A stretch of DNA of 64,000 nt from Litomosoides sigmodontis. Lineage: Eukaryota; Nematoda; Chromadorea; Rhabditida; Onchocercidae. The position numbers and the translations under genes are program-made. The notes beneath the pieces are model-generated. The model was given only the letters and a program-made list of their open reading frames with translations, was not told the origin of the DNA and ran no database searches. The stretch spans positions 1,612,001 to 1,676,000 of the forward strand of contig OY718805.1 in the NCBI GenBank assembly GCA_963070105.1. Reading direction: 5' to 3'. Below, one piece after another: positions 1 through 12,400 of the stretch (positions are counted from its first letter, which is position 1; each line of letters opens with the position of its first letter).

Positions 1-2604
1 ATACCATCGCTTAATGCTACAGTGTTAATTTTCAAGCGAACATTCACGTCTACAACAATTTCTGCCACAGCATTTAAAACCGAAACTGCTTCACCTAATT
101 CTGACATTACACCCCGGCTGATGTAAAACAGAATATTGTAATAGAATTCACTTTTATCGTCTTCTCGATCAAATGCTTCTTCCTGAAAAACGGCTCCTAA
201 AATCATATTTGGCTAAAATTAAAAAAATGCTCTTCCTGATCAACACAATTTCAGATGAAAACTGAAATTATGAAAATGCCCTGATTGGGCATACATGATG
301 ATGGTGGAATTCTTCCCTATTACTTTTGAGAATTGATAACAATAAGTCTCGATGCAGTAACAAAAAAATTTTACAGAAAACTCAGAAAAAAAGTCACTTT
401 CATGTTTTTCATACATTCTACTTTTTAATATATATATATCTTAATTTGAAAAAATGTCCACCTACCTCAACAAATAATCTGCAGGCCGTCTGAATGGCAT
501 TAGTATGTGAATATGTTTTTTGGCTACCCCGTTCAAATGCTTCTACAAACGCTGTCATTACGGCAATCTGTTCACTCGTAACACCCAAGAAATTTTGATT
601 TTTGCAAGCTCTACTATTATTTGTTCCATTTGATACCATTACCATGTACCTACAGAATTTCATACTAGAATTTTTATTAGAATCAGTGGATGCTTTCTTC
701 AATCAACGGCAGGACAAAATTTCCTACGAAATCTGATTTGCAATATAGTTAAAAATTTTCTTTGAAGCCTTAAATAAAATCAAAAACATCTTATATGTTA
801 AGTGGAAAAGACCAATCAGTTCGAATGGTGAATATAGGGGTTAGATTGTTTTCATAACTGCTGTCGAAGGTTATCTGAAGACGCCATAGTAGAATAGACG
901 TTCAATTAACTGTTCGAATATACAAAGAAATAAAAGTAAGACAATCTGTCCACCGATCATTCATCATCATAGAGATTCAATATTAACATACTGCATTTAG
1001 TTATTTTAAACCGTTTTTTAACGTTAAATTTAACGAAGATTAGACAACGACAAAATTCCAAGACTTACTTATCTCCAGGAACAGCACTGCCAAGAAGGAT
1101 TTTAGCAACACTCTTTGCTTTAGCCAGATGTATATCAGAAAGTAGTGTCCCTGAAATATTCAGAGATTATGCCAAATACTAAGTCACACAGGTTCCAAAT
1201 TCATGTGCATATAAATTTACGAAAATGAGTAAAATCTTAGATCCTAAAATGAATAAATAAAAACCCCTGCTATAGATTTAGCAAGATCATTAGCAGTGTT
1301 AATTCCGATGCACGATAGAAACAGGAAACTAGTCTTCTAAATGATCGAATTGACCACTATAACTTTTCAATTCCTTCGTTGGACGACAAATCCTAATAAA
1401 TAAACAAACCCGCATCAATAAGAATTATAACACGTCGCTTCTGAGGCAAAGCGGCAGCAAGAAACGGGCCCCAATGCCTTCGTTTATGAACTGGAAAAGC
1501 GTGTGCTGGATATTCGACATGTGGTCCACCGGTACCAATAATATATTGCCATCGAACAGCACTGTCAAGTGCGTTCGCATGCAAAACTGAATGAATAAAC
1601 AACTCACTAACAAAGGAATACTTTCAGCTTTCAGAACTTTTTACGACGTATTGAAATGTCTATGCATCTAAATCACTGTATTAAATTTCTCGCTACCTGA
1701 TGTGAGATTTTTTTCAGTGTAGTACAAGAATCCTGATGGCTGCTTAGCTGATATCAAGCATGCACCGGTCATGTTTACTCGTGTACCAAATTGTTCTTCA
1801 TAACTTAAAACGGCCAAGTTAATCACTTCGTAGTAAAACGAAAACTAATTAAGAAACTAATATTTCGAAGGTTTTAATTCTTCTGGTGATATAGCATATA
1901 GAAAAATGAATCAAAATATCAACGGGTACTGCAAAATAAAATGAGAAGTAGCAAATAATAAAACCAACTGGCTGTAGTAACAAACGAAAGCAATTCAAAT
2001 CAACCAAAATTTATCAGTTCAGTATAGGAAAAGGAAACTCATCCTACAAACTAGACACCTCAAGTATCCTGGCGTAATCCGTGAGCATTCTGTCATTGAT
2101 CTATAGTCACGAAGAGTAATCCAATCTGGTTGTGAAGTGGTTGAAACGTATTTCTTTATTTCAGCCAACAAATTGAAATATTTTGAAAACTGAGCATCAA
2201 GACGATTCGTTATATCACGCACCAGAGAAGAATTAAGGGCTATCTGCTTGAAATCCAAACCATCAATAATCGACTATAAATTAAACAGTATTAGGCATGC
2301 AAAATTAATTGGCACTTAAGTTATATTATGAAGCTCGATGTTTTCAAAAAAAACAATCATCCTGTTTATCCAAAACAAGATAAATTATTTGAGAACCTGA
2401 AGAAAATCATACCTGTATAACAGGCACGCCGAGCAATTCATTAACCTGTACTCGATGCGCTTTGTACAGCTGGTCAGCTGTAAAATGTGCAGCAAGTGTG
2501 ATGTAATTTTCACGTACGACATTCTGATGCTGGTGATACATTGCTGTGACTGTGACACAAGTCGTAATAAGCGTTGTAATCACTCGAACCAAAAAAAGAC
2601 GCAT
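1..2604 (-). CDS. CACHD1: CACHD1-like VWA/Cache protein (alpha2delta superfamily), 5' part, partial
   Basis: Seven exons on the minus strand: 2604-2413, 2273-about 2052, 1844-1697, 1586-1410, 1150-1069, 664-466 and 212-1 (open at the window edge), about 410 residues. The ATG at 2604 opens a hydrophobic signal peptide (MRLFLVRVITTLITT). A motif near residue 205 (RWQYIIGTG...YPAHAF) is followed by a VWA beta-strand RRVIILIDAG and a strand FYISRGVMSEL. This order, and a MIDAS-like segment reading D-A-G-T-L instead of D-x-S-x-S, match CACHD1, a single-pass surface protein that modulates voltage-gated calcium channels. The Cache domains and membrane anchor must lie left of the window. The family call comes from remembered family patterns, not a search. 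The weakest junction is the exon-2 donor (CTA|GTTTGT), the only phase-compatible choice I found; a missed small exon is possible. A classic alpha2delta (unc-36-like) is the alternative, but the degenerate MIDAS argues against it. Confidence 0.78.
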
Positions 2605-4697
2605 TTGAATTTCAATGAAGACGGGTGAATGATATAGTACGTTCGTTTAATTCATATTTTCATAAAACCATGGAATCCTGTAGCATTATACTCACTCATT
2701 CTTTCATCCATTTCACATCTGAAATAATGATGATATATCGTATCACTTAATTATTTCAGAACAAGAAATTCGAACTACCCACAACACAAATGGTGGTAAG
2801 TTTAAAATATATTTCAAATCATCTAATTATGTTACTAGAATAGCATACCGTGCTCCCAATAAAGCAGAGCAATTCATCATTCCCAAGTAAAATTTTTCAC
2901 GAGTTCAAAATTCCCAAGTCAAATTTTTTACGAGTGGAATGATAGGAGCAGTGTATCATTTTGCATCGATACGCAACGGAAATTCAACTGACTTCAACGA
3001 AAACAAAACTGATAAATGTAGCGAAGATGAATGAAATAATTTCAAAAAGCATCCACTTAGTAATATGAAACTTTGAGTAAATCAATTAAATCGTATTTCC
3101 CATGTTATTTATTATCGGACAAAAAAAACATCCAATCTACTGGAATCGTTGCTGAAACGATGATTGTCACTCGGTGCTGTACCATATCAACAACGACGCA
3201 CGCATTTTGCGAGTCGACTAATGGAAGAATGAATTATCATTATCAGTTATCAGTTAATCAACATAAAATGATAAATTTTTGTGCTAAATAAACGGAAACA
3301 GTAAAATGTAGAAAAAAAAATTAACGATGAATCTACGATGATTGAGAATATTGGTGTGAGGATGAGAAATTTCGGAGGAGAAGAGGGAGTGAAATGTGAT
3401 GATAATTAAACAAAGGAGAAACGAATGACCACTTACCTCATTTCGCTTTCTCTCTTAATGTTCAAAAACTTGAAATGCACCGGGGTGTGCAGCAAATTCG
3501 AGAGAAATTTCGGGAAATTTTACTGGAAGAAACGTCTGTCCGTAAATTACCACGCATGTGAGAGCTGAAGAGAGCGGAAGGATGTGGAGAGGAGGCGCTC
3601 GGATGGATGAGGTGGACTGGACACGAAGAACTGAACTGGACCCGGAGCAGGGCGTGCACGAAGTGATCGTTTGAACTCTCTCTCTCTCTCTGTTACAGGA
3701 GGTCAGTGAAGGTCAGGTTCTGTTCCGTTCCTCATTGATGGTCACCTGGATGGATGCATGCAAGCAAATGAGTGAACTCCGTCGATCTGACGATCGAAAT
3801 CATAAATTTTGATCAAAATGTATCGCTAATTTCAACTGCCAGATGAATCCAGCGAGCTCTCTCTTGAGGGTTTCCTTTATAAAACTGATATCGAGCAGTG
3901 CTTACTTAACATTCTTATCAATGTTTAAATATTGCAAACATTGGCTAAATTAAATTATTCATTTTTATTTTTAATATAAAAATTCACAGTTTCCATTTCA
4001 ATTCTTTAACGTTCCATTTCTAGCTAGTTAAGGTTGTACGATTGAAAATGGTTTGATTTGGTTGCATTTCACTGCATCTTCTCATTTTTTCCTAAACATT
4101 TTCATTGCAAAAGTTTTTTTTTTTTAATCAAAAGTTATGTTCAAATTAATATTAATTTGATTTTACCATTTTCATCGATTTCAATAATCCTTCCCTTTTT
4201 TTTTGATTGATTCTAAAGTTGTTGGAAAGTGTAATTCTTTCTTGTTGTAATGAACGGTAGCAGTTGAGAAATTGTTACTCCTCAATGAGAAGGAAAAATT
4301 CAGTTTTCTATTTAAATTATGAATTTCAATTTTCCAACAGTAAAACATTGAGGTACATTCAAAACGTATCAGTCACACCACTAACATTAAACTGGAACCA
4401 TACTCTGTCGTAAGCGATACGTCAACCGTTCCCACTGATTACGCGTCGGTTGCATCTAACGAAAGTTTCTGCGACACTTCGTACCTTCTTGACGGCCGAC
4501 CTGTTTTCGGACCTTGGCCCAAGCCTACATTGTATGACGTTTTTTTTTTCAACTCTGAAAAATTTCCACTACGTTTTTGATATGACAAATATTTCCATTG
4601 CTGCCTTTCCTCCTTGCTCAATAAGATTTACAGGCCAGTGAAAAGTCATTCAGAATCAAATCAGATTCATAAATTAGCACAACCCGTCAAGTGTGCG
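2605..4697. other. Intergenic region between divergent genes (2.1 kb)
   Basis: No supported exon lies here. It separates the minus-strand CACHD1-like start from the plus-strand start at 4698, so promoters and 5' untranslated exons of both genes are expected in it. The stretch 3460-3760 is less AT-rich than its surroundings, contains a short (CT)n run near 3678-3692, and could hold a 5' exon or promoter of the CACHD1-like gene. No TATA box or trans-splice site was identified with confidence. Confidence 0.4.
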
Positions 4698-6838
4698 ATG
4701 AAGAGAAGTCCTTCCGATACAACAATGGATGTTGCTACTCACGGTGGAAGTAAATTAAATTAACAATTTGATAAATTAGTAAACTTATCACAATGGATAA
4801 TTCTCTTCCCTACATTCTTTTGCGGACGTTTAATACCTTCTGATATATTTGAAAATTACGTCAGTAATAAGATATTTCAGTACTAATTATGTCAGTAATT
4901 AAATAGAAATTAATTAATGTAAAATATGGCTATAAATTAGAAATTTCTCTAAAATCTTTGAATTCATTAAAAACTTATCAAAAAATATTGTTGAGAAAAA
5001 AAATCACAATGAGTATTCTTTTCGTGCTTTTTTAAACATTTCCATTTTAGGCTCTTTTAAAATTTCATTTTAGCAAAGAATGAAATTTTTCTTTTCTGAT
5101 AATTCTTGTCTAATCAGGTTAGTTTTAGAGCAATCAAAGGAAGCAACAGTGAGTATTCCACTAGCTGACATCGTCGCTGCTAGAGAAAAGGTTTGAAAAT
5201 TTGCCTCACAATTTCACTCTTATCACTTTTTCAAATTATCACTAATGAGTGATTGTTTTATCAAATTTCTTCATCGAAATTCTACCTTACTTGCCGTTCA
5301 ATTGGTATTAGCATTGAAGATTTTTAGTTATCAGAAAATAATTTGCATGAAAGAACTACTACCACAATATCACTCGAACAAACAGATTGCAACGCGGCTA
5401 CATCAAAAAGTGATGACGGTTTTGTAAGTTCAAAATTTAATTATAATATAGCATTTTATACTTCACTACCATCTTGTTTGGTTTGGAGAACAACCGGAAG
5501 ATTCTTTTTCAAGGCTCATCTGAACTCTGTGAGTAAGCTCGTTTTAGGATGGAGTGAAATCGGTGCATTCTTCGATTCCGATGATAACATCAACATCGTT
5601 ATCAAGCGGACGAAAGAAACTCCTCTTTGAACAGCTCCAGCAACGGCTTACATCATTAGCCACACCACTTGTTAGCCTTCTTTACTGGAGCTTTCTTCGA
5701 CGAATCGGAAGATTAGCTTAGAAGGAAGGATGCACATAAGCTATGCTATCTTACTAATCATTCCTCTTCTTCCTGAAATTTGCAACAAATACTTTGTGCA
5801 GGTTGGAGAAGCAAGTGCAACAACCGGTGAATCATCCACAGATGAAAACTTTGAAATTAATGAAATTGACAGTGCTAAGGTAAAGAAACATGTAGATAGC
5901 GTAAAAACGGAAAATGAAGAATGAATGATCGATATTTATGGAAAGTGTGAATTTTTTTTAGAAAAAAAAAAGCATAAGATTATACGATATGATTCTAATT
6001 ACACGTTCATGTTTGCAAAGGTCAATTGCAGGAAAAATCAAAGCTAATTTCAATTTTTAGAAACCAATTGAAGCAGTACATTCGGCACCACAATCAATTA
6101 AATCAAAGGAAATCCACGATGGTATGTGAATTTCTTTTACAGTTTTAATTGAAATTCTATTTTTAACAATTAATTGGTATAATTAATCCCACAGAAAAAC
6201 GATTTTTTTTTTTTAGAAATTGAAAATGATAACGAATTGACCACGCAGAGCTCGCTACATCATCAACAGAAACATACCAAACATTTACCACTTAATGCAT
6301 CGATCTCTACCACGGTAGAAGCTAAATTTATTATTAATTATTATTTTGTTTTATTATTATTGTTTATTAATTATTATTATTATTATTAATTATGTTATTA
6401 TTATTAATTTTCACTATAATTATTTTCATTATTTAGGCATCGAAAAGACAAAAATTAATGGGTTCGACGCATCGGACGGCACTCACTCGAGGTTAGCACT
6501 TTTACATTTTTCATCTACCTTTTACGAAATTTAAAAAAAGAAATTAAATTATTAAAATGACGAGACGTCAGTTGAACACAATCCATTTTAATAAATTGTT
6601 TTTTTTAGAACACATACGTTTATTAGCCAATTCAATTGGTCAGCAATGCAACAATAATAATAATAATAATAATAGCTCAAATAATGCTAATTTGATGAAG
6701 AATTGTGCGAGTGAATTAATTTTTGGAATTGGAAAAATTCTACGTAAGGAGAATGGTGGAATTGCTGCACTGTACAAGCACACCTTAGAAGAGCCTAATT
6801 CGAGATTTGGCAAAATTTTATTTTCTATGATTACATAA
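4698..6838 (+). CDS. Orphan low-complexity, probably nuclear protein, 284 aa
   Basis: Nine exons: 4698-4749, 5129-5190, 5328-5423, 5548-5670, 5802-5879, 6061-6121, 6217-6314, 6437-6491 and 6609-6838. All have GT-AG borders and matching phases, giving 285 codons including the TAA. The ATG at 4698 begins MKRSPSDTTMD. The protein is Ser/Thr-rich and mostly disordered-looking. It has a short leucine/glutamine segment (KKLLFEQLQQRL, about residues 94-105), a basic cluster SKRQK near residue 192 that could be a nuclear localisation signal, and an asparagine run (about 229-235). It ends in an ordered, hydrophobic-rich C-terminus containing ELIFGIGKILRK and FGKILFSMIT. I do not recognise the family and assign no function. 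The tidy phases make it very unlikely to be chance. The exon-4 donor (CTT|GTTAGC) is the weakest. The gene is head-to-head with the CACHD1-like gene. Confidence 0.72.
6328..6432. repeat. (ATT)n-rich tract in intron 7 of the orphan gene
   Basis: Imperfect TTA/ATT trinucleotide repeat fills most of the intron between the exons at 6217-6314 and 6437-6491. It ends just before the ATTTAG acceptor. Confidence 0.8.
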
Positions 6839-9265
6839 TTTTGAGGAAAATTACAATGATCGAATTGAATCTGAAAAGCACTGGATAAATTACTGAACAT
6901 AAATCTTTTAAAATTTAAATTTGAACAGCGTCTAATCGCACTCAGTCACATCTTGGATGTTAAAATGCATTTATATGTAATCATAAAGAGAGGAATTATT
7001 TACCAGTTTATTCAATATGCTCTCTAAAAATTGCATCGAATAGCAGCAGAAGATCATAAGACTTCAAAATGATATGAATCGTCTTCGATCGATTTAGCTG
7101 AAATAGAATTGGAAATTGACTTGAGCGTTTTTTATAGTTTGCTAGCGATGCTTCTTCTTTCACTTTAGCAGTTTTGCGGATAGTATAAAAGATAGTTCCT
7201 CAAGTGATTGTGAGAGTGATAAGTGAAAGAAAAACTATGAAATAGTACTTCATAGTTCCTAAACCTAAGGGAATACCGACTAGAAACAGGAAAACAGTTA
7301 GTTTGATTGCATGCAATAATTGCTTAGATAGCATACTACAGGCATTACTAGTTTTGTACTTAAGAAAGATAAATATTACTGTTTTCCTACAATGCGAAAA
7401 GCGCTCATCCAAAATCAATGCTAACTTTGAGTGAAGATAAATCGTGGTGCTACAAGAAATAAAAATTCCATTACTATTATTATTATTACTAGTATTATTA
7501 TTTTTTTTATAGTTTTACTTATTATTACATTATTATTATAGTTTTATTATTATTATTATTATAGTTATAATTATTATAGAACATAGTTTTTACCACTCAC
7601 TCGTATTACATACGTTTTTTTTAAAATAATATTCATAATATATTGCATTGGCGTACACTTTCTACTGCACTTTTCTCGTTAGGTTATTGAATTAGCAGTG
7701 AAGAGCGTACATTTTCAATTATTTTTTATCATACAGTTGAATGTCAAACAGGAATTGATAATTTACTAATAATCATTGGTAATTAAATTTCTTTCGCTCT
7801 AAGGAATGAATAAAACGGTTCACAATACATTCACATCACTGTTCACTTTGAATTCATTTTCATCACCTAAATTTAAATCAATTAAAGCATGCATAAATAG
7901 ATGGGGCAAACCAAATGGATAGAAATAATTTTAGGTACAATTTTACAGTGTGAATTTGAGCTATCTATGTTAACGCCAATTTTTTCTCTTCTTTTTCTTG
8001 CTTCTTAGAAGGCTAGCAAAATAAGCTAACAGTGCTCTTGCACGACGTGAAATGCGACCAACTCATTTCACCTCTTTCGGTTAGTCTATCAGTACGAGAA
8101 TGCCGTAAAATTTAGCTATAAATGTACAAAATGCAACAAAATTTAGGAAAATGAAACAAATTCAAATGCGTATTTTTTGTCTAAAAAACAAAGGCACCGC
8201 AGAAGGACTGAATAAAATTTGCAATTACAATAATTTCGATAAATTTGCAAAAAAAAAACAAAGAAAACGGAGCAAAAGATTTGCATAATTCTGATAATTG
8301 AAATAAAAAAGTTACATTATATTTATCAGTAAAATAAGCAAATGATAAACCGAATATTTGGAAAAGAAAAAAAACCTTTAATTATTTCAAGAAAATTAAG
8401 GCTAAAAATTCCACTTGCATACGTACATAGCAGAATGCTAGTGAAATTTTCAAAGGAGTGACTGTGAAAAACAGAAACAAAGGATTGGATAATAGAAAAG
8501 ACTGGGGAAAGTTATAGAAAAAAGTATTTTTGGTGGAATTCTTACTAATTTTAATGTTCATAATTAAAGCAAATTAGTTAACAGTGAAATCGTTAACTAA
8601 TTGAAAAAGATATCTTTTTGCATCGATTCATAAATAAAATTCAAATATGAGCAGTGACAAATCACTGTAATTTTTTACGAGAATATTCATTCCTACGCAA
8701 ATGAATGTTTTGGAACATATTGCTGTATAACAGTTAAGACGTTTTGGAGTATTATCACCTGTCTTAAAGCATTTAACTTTTCAATTCATTCATTTAAATT
8801 TCATTCGCCAATTAATATCAGTAATAGCAGATTTTTTTTAAAGCAAAAATAGACGAATTATTGACTGATAATAAAAGAGCAATTTGGTAATGCTATTTGC
8901 TTAATTATTTTTATTAAAAAAAATATTTGAAAAAGATTATAAAATATACAAAATTTGTAAATTGTAGTTGACAACGAAATAGATTACACCGGATAACACA
9001 TATGTATACATATTTATATTTATATTTATGAAAGCAAAATACCAATTAATTAATTCCATACACATATAGATATACATATGTGTATATATCAACAAATATT
9101 CATTTCCCTAATATTTAGCAAATTCATGCCACTGAATTAGTGAATACCCGTTTGAATTGTAAAATTTGAAATATAAAATGTGAATTGCGTCAGTTCTCAT
9201 AATTTATATTGTAAAAGTGAAAATACAATAGAGAAGCGCTTCTCAGCTAAGCAAATTAATCTCTG
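6839..9265. other. Intergenic region between convergent genes (2.4 kb)
   Basis: This separates the 3' ends of the plus-strand orphan gene and the minus-strand Eph receptor. It contains an (ATT)n tract at about 7470-7585 and an AT-rich tract with TATGTATACATA/TATACATATG motifs at 8998-9090. Both 3' UTRs should fall here, but I could not place poly(A) sites confidently. Short ORFs, such as a leucine-rich minus-strand one at 7200-7418, have no splice or family support. Confidence 0.5.
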
Positions 9266-9440
9266 TCACACGAAGAAGCTATCGTTGTTAGAAGTTGGAA
9301 TTGATGATAGAACTCTTGGTATCGTTGCAAGTCGTAGTGCTGGTCGTCGACACTGTGGAGAGAAATGATGCGTCGATGGAGTACGTTGTTGATGTTCCGT
9401 ACGACTTCTCGTTTGTTGGAATGTAGCAGTTGGATCAGGT
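9266..9440 (-). CDS. vab-1: Probable last exon of the Eph receptor: 57-residue tail after the SAM domain
   Basis: If the SAM exon splices at 9709 (AAAAG|GTTTTTC), the acceptor TTTTTTCAAG at 9441 adds an exon that reads R-P-D-P-T-A-T-F and ends D-S-F-F-V at a TGA (9268-9266). The join is phase 2, giving AGA (Arg). The tail is rich in Ser, Thr, Pro, Arg and Gln and less AT-rich than flanking DNA. Most vertebrate Eph receptors end soon after SAM, so a tail of this length is unusual. The donor is weak, so both forms may exist. Confidence 0.6.
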
Positions 9441-12400
9441 CTTGAAAAAACTTAATTAAAATTTGGAACATTTAAGAAACATCTAATTTAAGATGTAAGA
9501 AATGTGAAATAAAATTGAAGTATGAAAACTCTTCTAATTGTTTCACAGTTTTATCACTGAAATGATTTGCATATTAAGTGGTAAAATTTAATTAAGAAAT
9601 TAAAGATATATTTGTCTAAGTTTAAATCCGTTCAATTTTTTAATAAAATGTATAAAGATTTACATTTAAATCAAAGTTCCTAAATAATACTGCGGAAATT
9701 TGAAAAACCTTTTTAAAGCATTCCGTATTATCTGCACCTCCTCAGTAATTAACCCGTAACTGAGTAAATCAACATGACCAAGACGTGTTAAATCAGAAAT
9801 CCTATTAACACCGGCCATGTTAAGCTTCAACGCACAATGTCCCAAACCAATACGTTTCAAAAATTCATCCAATGAAAGTTGTGAAGTGAACGACAGCGGT
9901 GATGTTGTTGCTGATGCGTCCGTGTCAACTGAATGTGGAAGCGTACCAAACGTTGAAAATCCCACACTGTAAAACGTTTAACCATTTATTCATTCCTATT
10001 TGAATTAATAAATAAACAAGTTAAATTTCAATCACTTTAGATTATTTCAAATTGGAAGGAAAAGAGGGAAATAAGAAAACTGCCCTGTAAGCTTGTGTGT
10101 AATCATTAGTTACACATTAATCGAAGTGCTAGATGTCATCACAAACACCTAACTACTGCTCATCACAAATGAAATCACTCATTAAACTTTTCACGACAAT
10201 TGCAATTCCAATATGCGTAATTACTCTAATCTCATTTAATCGGTAGAAATGAATGATCAATTTACTTATAAGCATTACAGTACATTACTTATTATCAAAC
10301 TTACTTTGCTGTTGGCGAATTACTCAAGTCATCACCGGCATAGATTAGTGACGGTTGACGAACGTATTCTTCAAGAATTTGAAGAATTTGTGCAAAAGTT
10401 GGTCTCTTATGGCGATCGATATGCCAGCATTGTAGCATTAAGTTATGCAACGATATTGGTGTATCCATCGGTGATGGTAGACGATATCCTAAGGTTATTT
10501 CACTGATCACTTTTTGATTCGTCCAATCCCAGTATGGTCGTTCACCAAACGAGCAGACCTGTAAAGGTGGACGAATTGATATTGAAGACAGGAAGAATTT
10601 GCGCAATGGTACCACATCACTGATGCAGGCAGGCTAGTTGAATTGGAATTGAGACCTGGAATGCCTAATTTGCAGTCACTTTTCTCAATTCTAATTTTAT
10701 TTTTAATTTGTCACGAAAACATTTCACAGTTTTATGCGGTTTTTCCACACTACCAATTCTGCAATTTCCATTTCTCCCAAAGGCTATCGATAGAACTAAA
10801 GTGTGCTTGCGATCTGAAAGAATATGTTTGCCATTAAAATTTAAATGTAAATTTTAGGAATAAACATCACCTCCCACATAACAACACCAAAACTCCAAAC
10901 ATCTGAAGCAGCGGTAAACTTTCGATGAGTTATAGCTTCAGGTGCTGTCCAACGTACGGGTATTTTGCCACCATTTGTTGTATATTCTTGTTCAACGGAT
11001 CCATCAACACCACGACTCAAACCAAAATCAGCAATTTTACACAGTAAGCCGGAATTCACCAAAACATTTCGAGCTGCTAAATCCTAAAATAAAACAATAA
11101 TTTTAGAAATCGATTAATTAATTAATTAGGTAAAAAAAAAAGATTGCTATAACATTACCCTATGCACGAAGCCTTTTTCAGTAAGATATTTCATTCCAGC
11201 TGATATGCCTCGTAGCATATCAACAATTTGCACCAATGAAAGAATGCCATTATCATTCTTCCTCAAAAACTGATCCAATGATCCATTTTCCATATATTCA
11301 ATTACAATCATAACCTGAAAGTAATTTATCACTCACTTAGTGACAGATGTAAATTTATAAGACTTTTCAAACATTCACATTTAAAATTGTTGGAGTGGAG
11401 AGAAAACAGAAGCTTACTGGTTCCTTTTTAGTCACTACACCAATTAGTCGAATTACATTTTCATGAGCGAATTGACCCATAATCGATGCTTCCATTAGAA
11501 AATCACCTTTTGCTTTTTCACTACTACCTGGCTTCAGCGTTTTAATAGCAACAGTCTGCACCTGTAGATATTTTATTTCAACAATTCACCACTCATTGAA
11601 ATTCTTTTGAAAAAGTCTACAACTAATCAATTTCTTCTCGTTCAGCTACAAACTACTATTCGTTTCTCTTGATGGATTGATAGAGCATTTAAGTAGAAGT
11701 TTTAATTTAATTTACAAAATGTGCTACCTGACTAATATCAGAAGAGGTCAACCTAAACGTTGATTGCAGAACACCCTTACATACTTCACCAAATTCACCG
11801 CTTCCAATAACTTCTGTGATACGTATTAAGGCTGGATCAACATCATTAGCAAATTCCGACAAAGCCTACAGTACAGTTGATGCACGTAGTAAAATTGCTA
11901 GATAGCCATCTTTTCTTTTTTTTTCTTTGTTTTTGAAAAATATTTGCTAAAATTTTCAAAACAATAAAATCAAAAATTATTCTAGCTTAACTGTCAATGA
12001 AACGATCTGTCTACCTGACTGGGATCTTCATATGCTGCTGGATCAACATAAGGCTTGAAACGAGCAGTAGCTTCACCATAATTAGTTGATTGTGAAGAAC
12101 CGTAATTTATCAATGGTGAACCTACTGAACAAAATCATTAACAATTAATTGCCTGACTTGATCGAACTTAAAACTAAAAGTAGTGCTTACGATTCCATCA
12201 ATGCTGCACTAATGATTATAATAAAAAGTGCAAGCACAATTAATAAAGTTAATAATATTATTGAAACCAATAAAATGCATGCATACACTTTCCGCGGAAA
12301 AAATTCTGCACGGCGCTCGGTGACGTGGACGCATGGAAGTCTGGCGTTAACGTACCTAAAATTTATATTCAAATCACTAACATTTAAATTGCAAAATAAT

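Noticed and set aside
4439..4641. Short ORFs on both strands (60 and 63 codons) before the orphan gene
   Set aside because: They overlap each other, contain no family pattern and no phase-compatible splice to the exon at 4698.
7200..7418. 72-codon minus-strand ORF with hydrophobic C-terminal half
   Set aside because: The hydrophobicity follows from T-rich codons in AT-rich DNA; no signal for translation or splicing.
9180..9368. Plus-strand ORF over the proposed last vab-1 exon
   Set aside because: The minus-strand reading is phase-linked to the SAM exon; the plus frame has no support.
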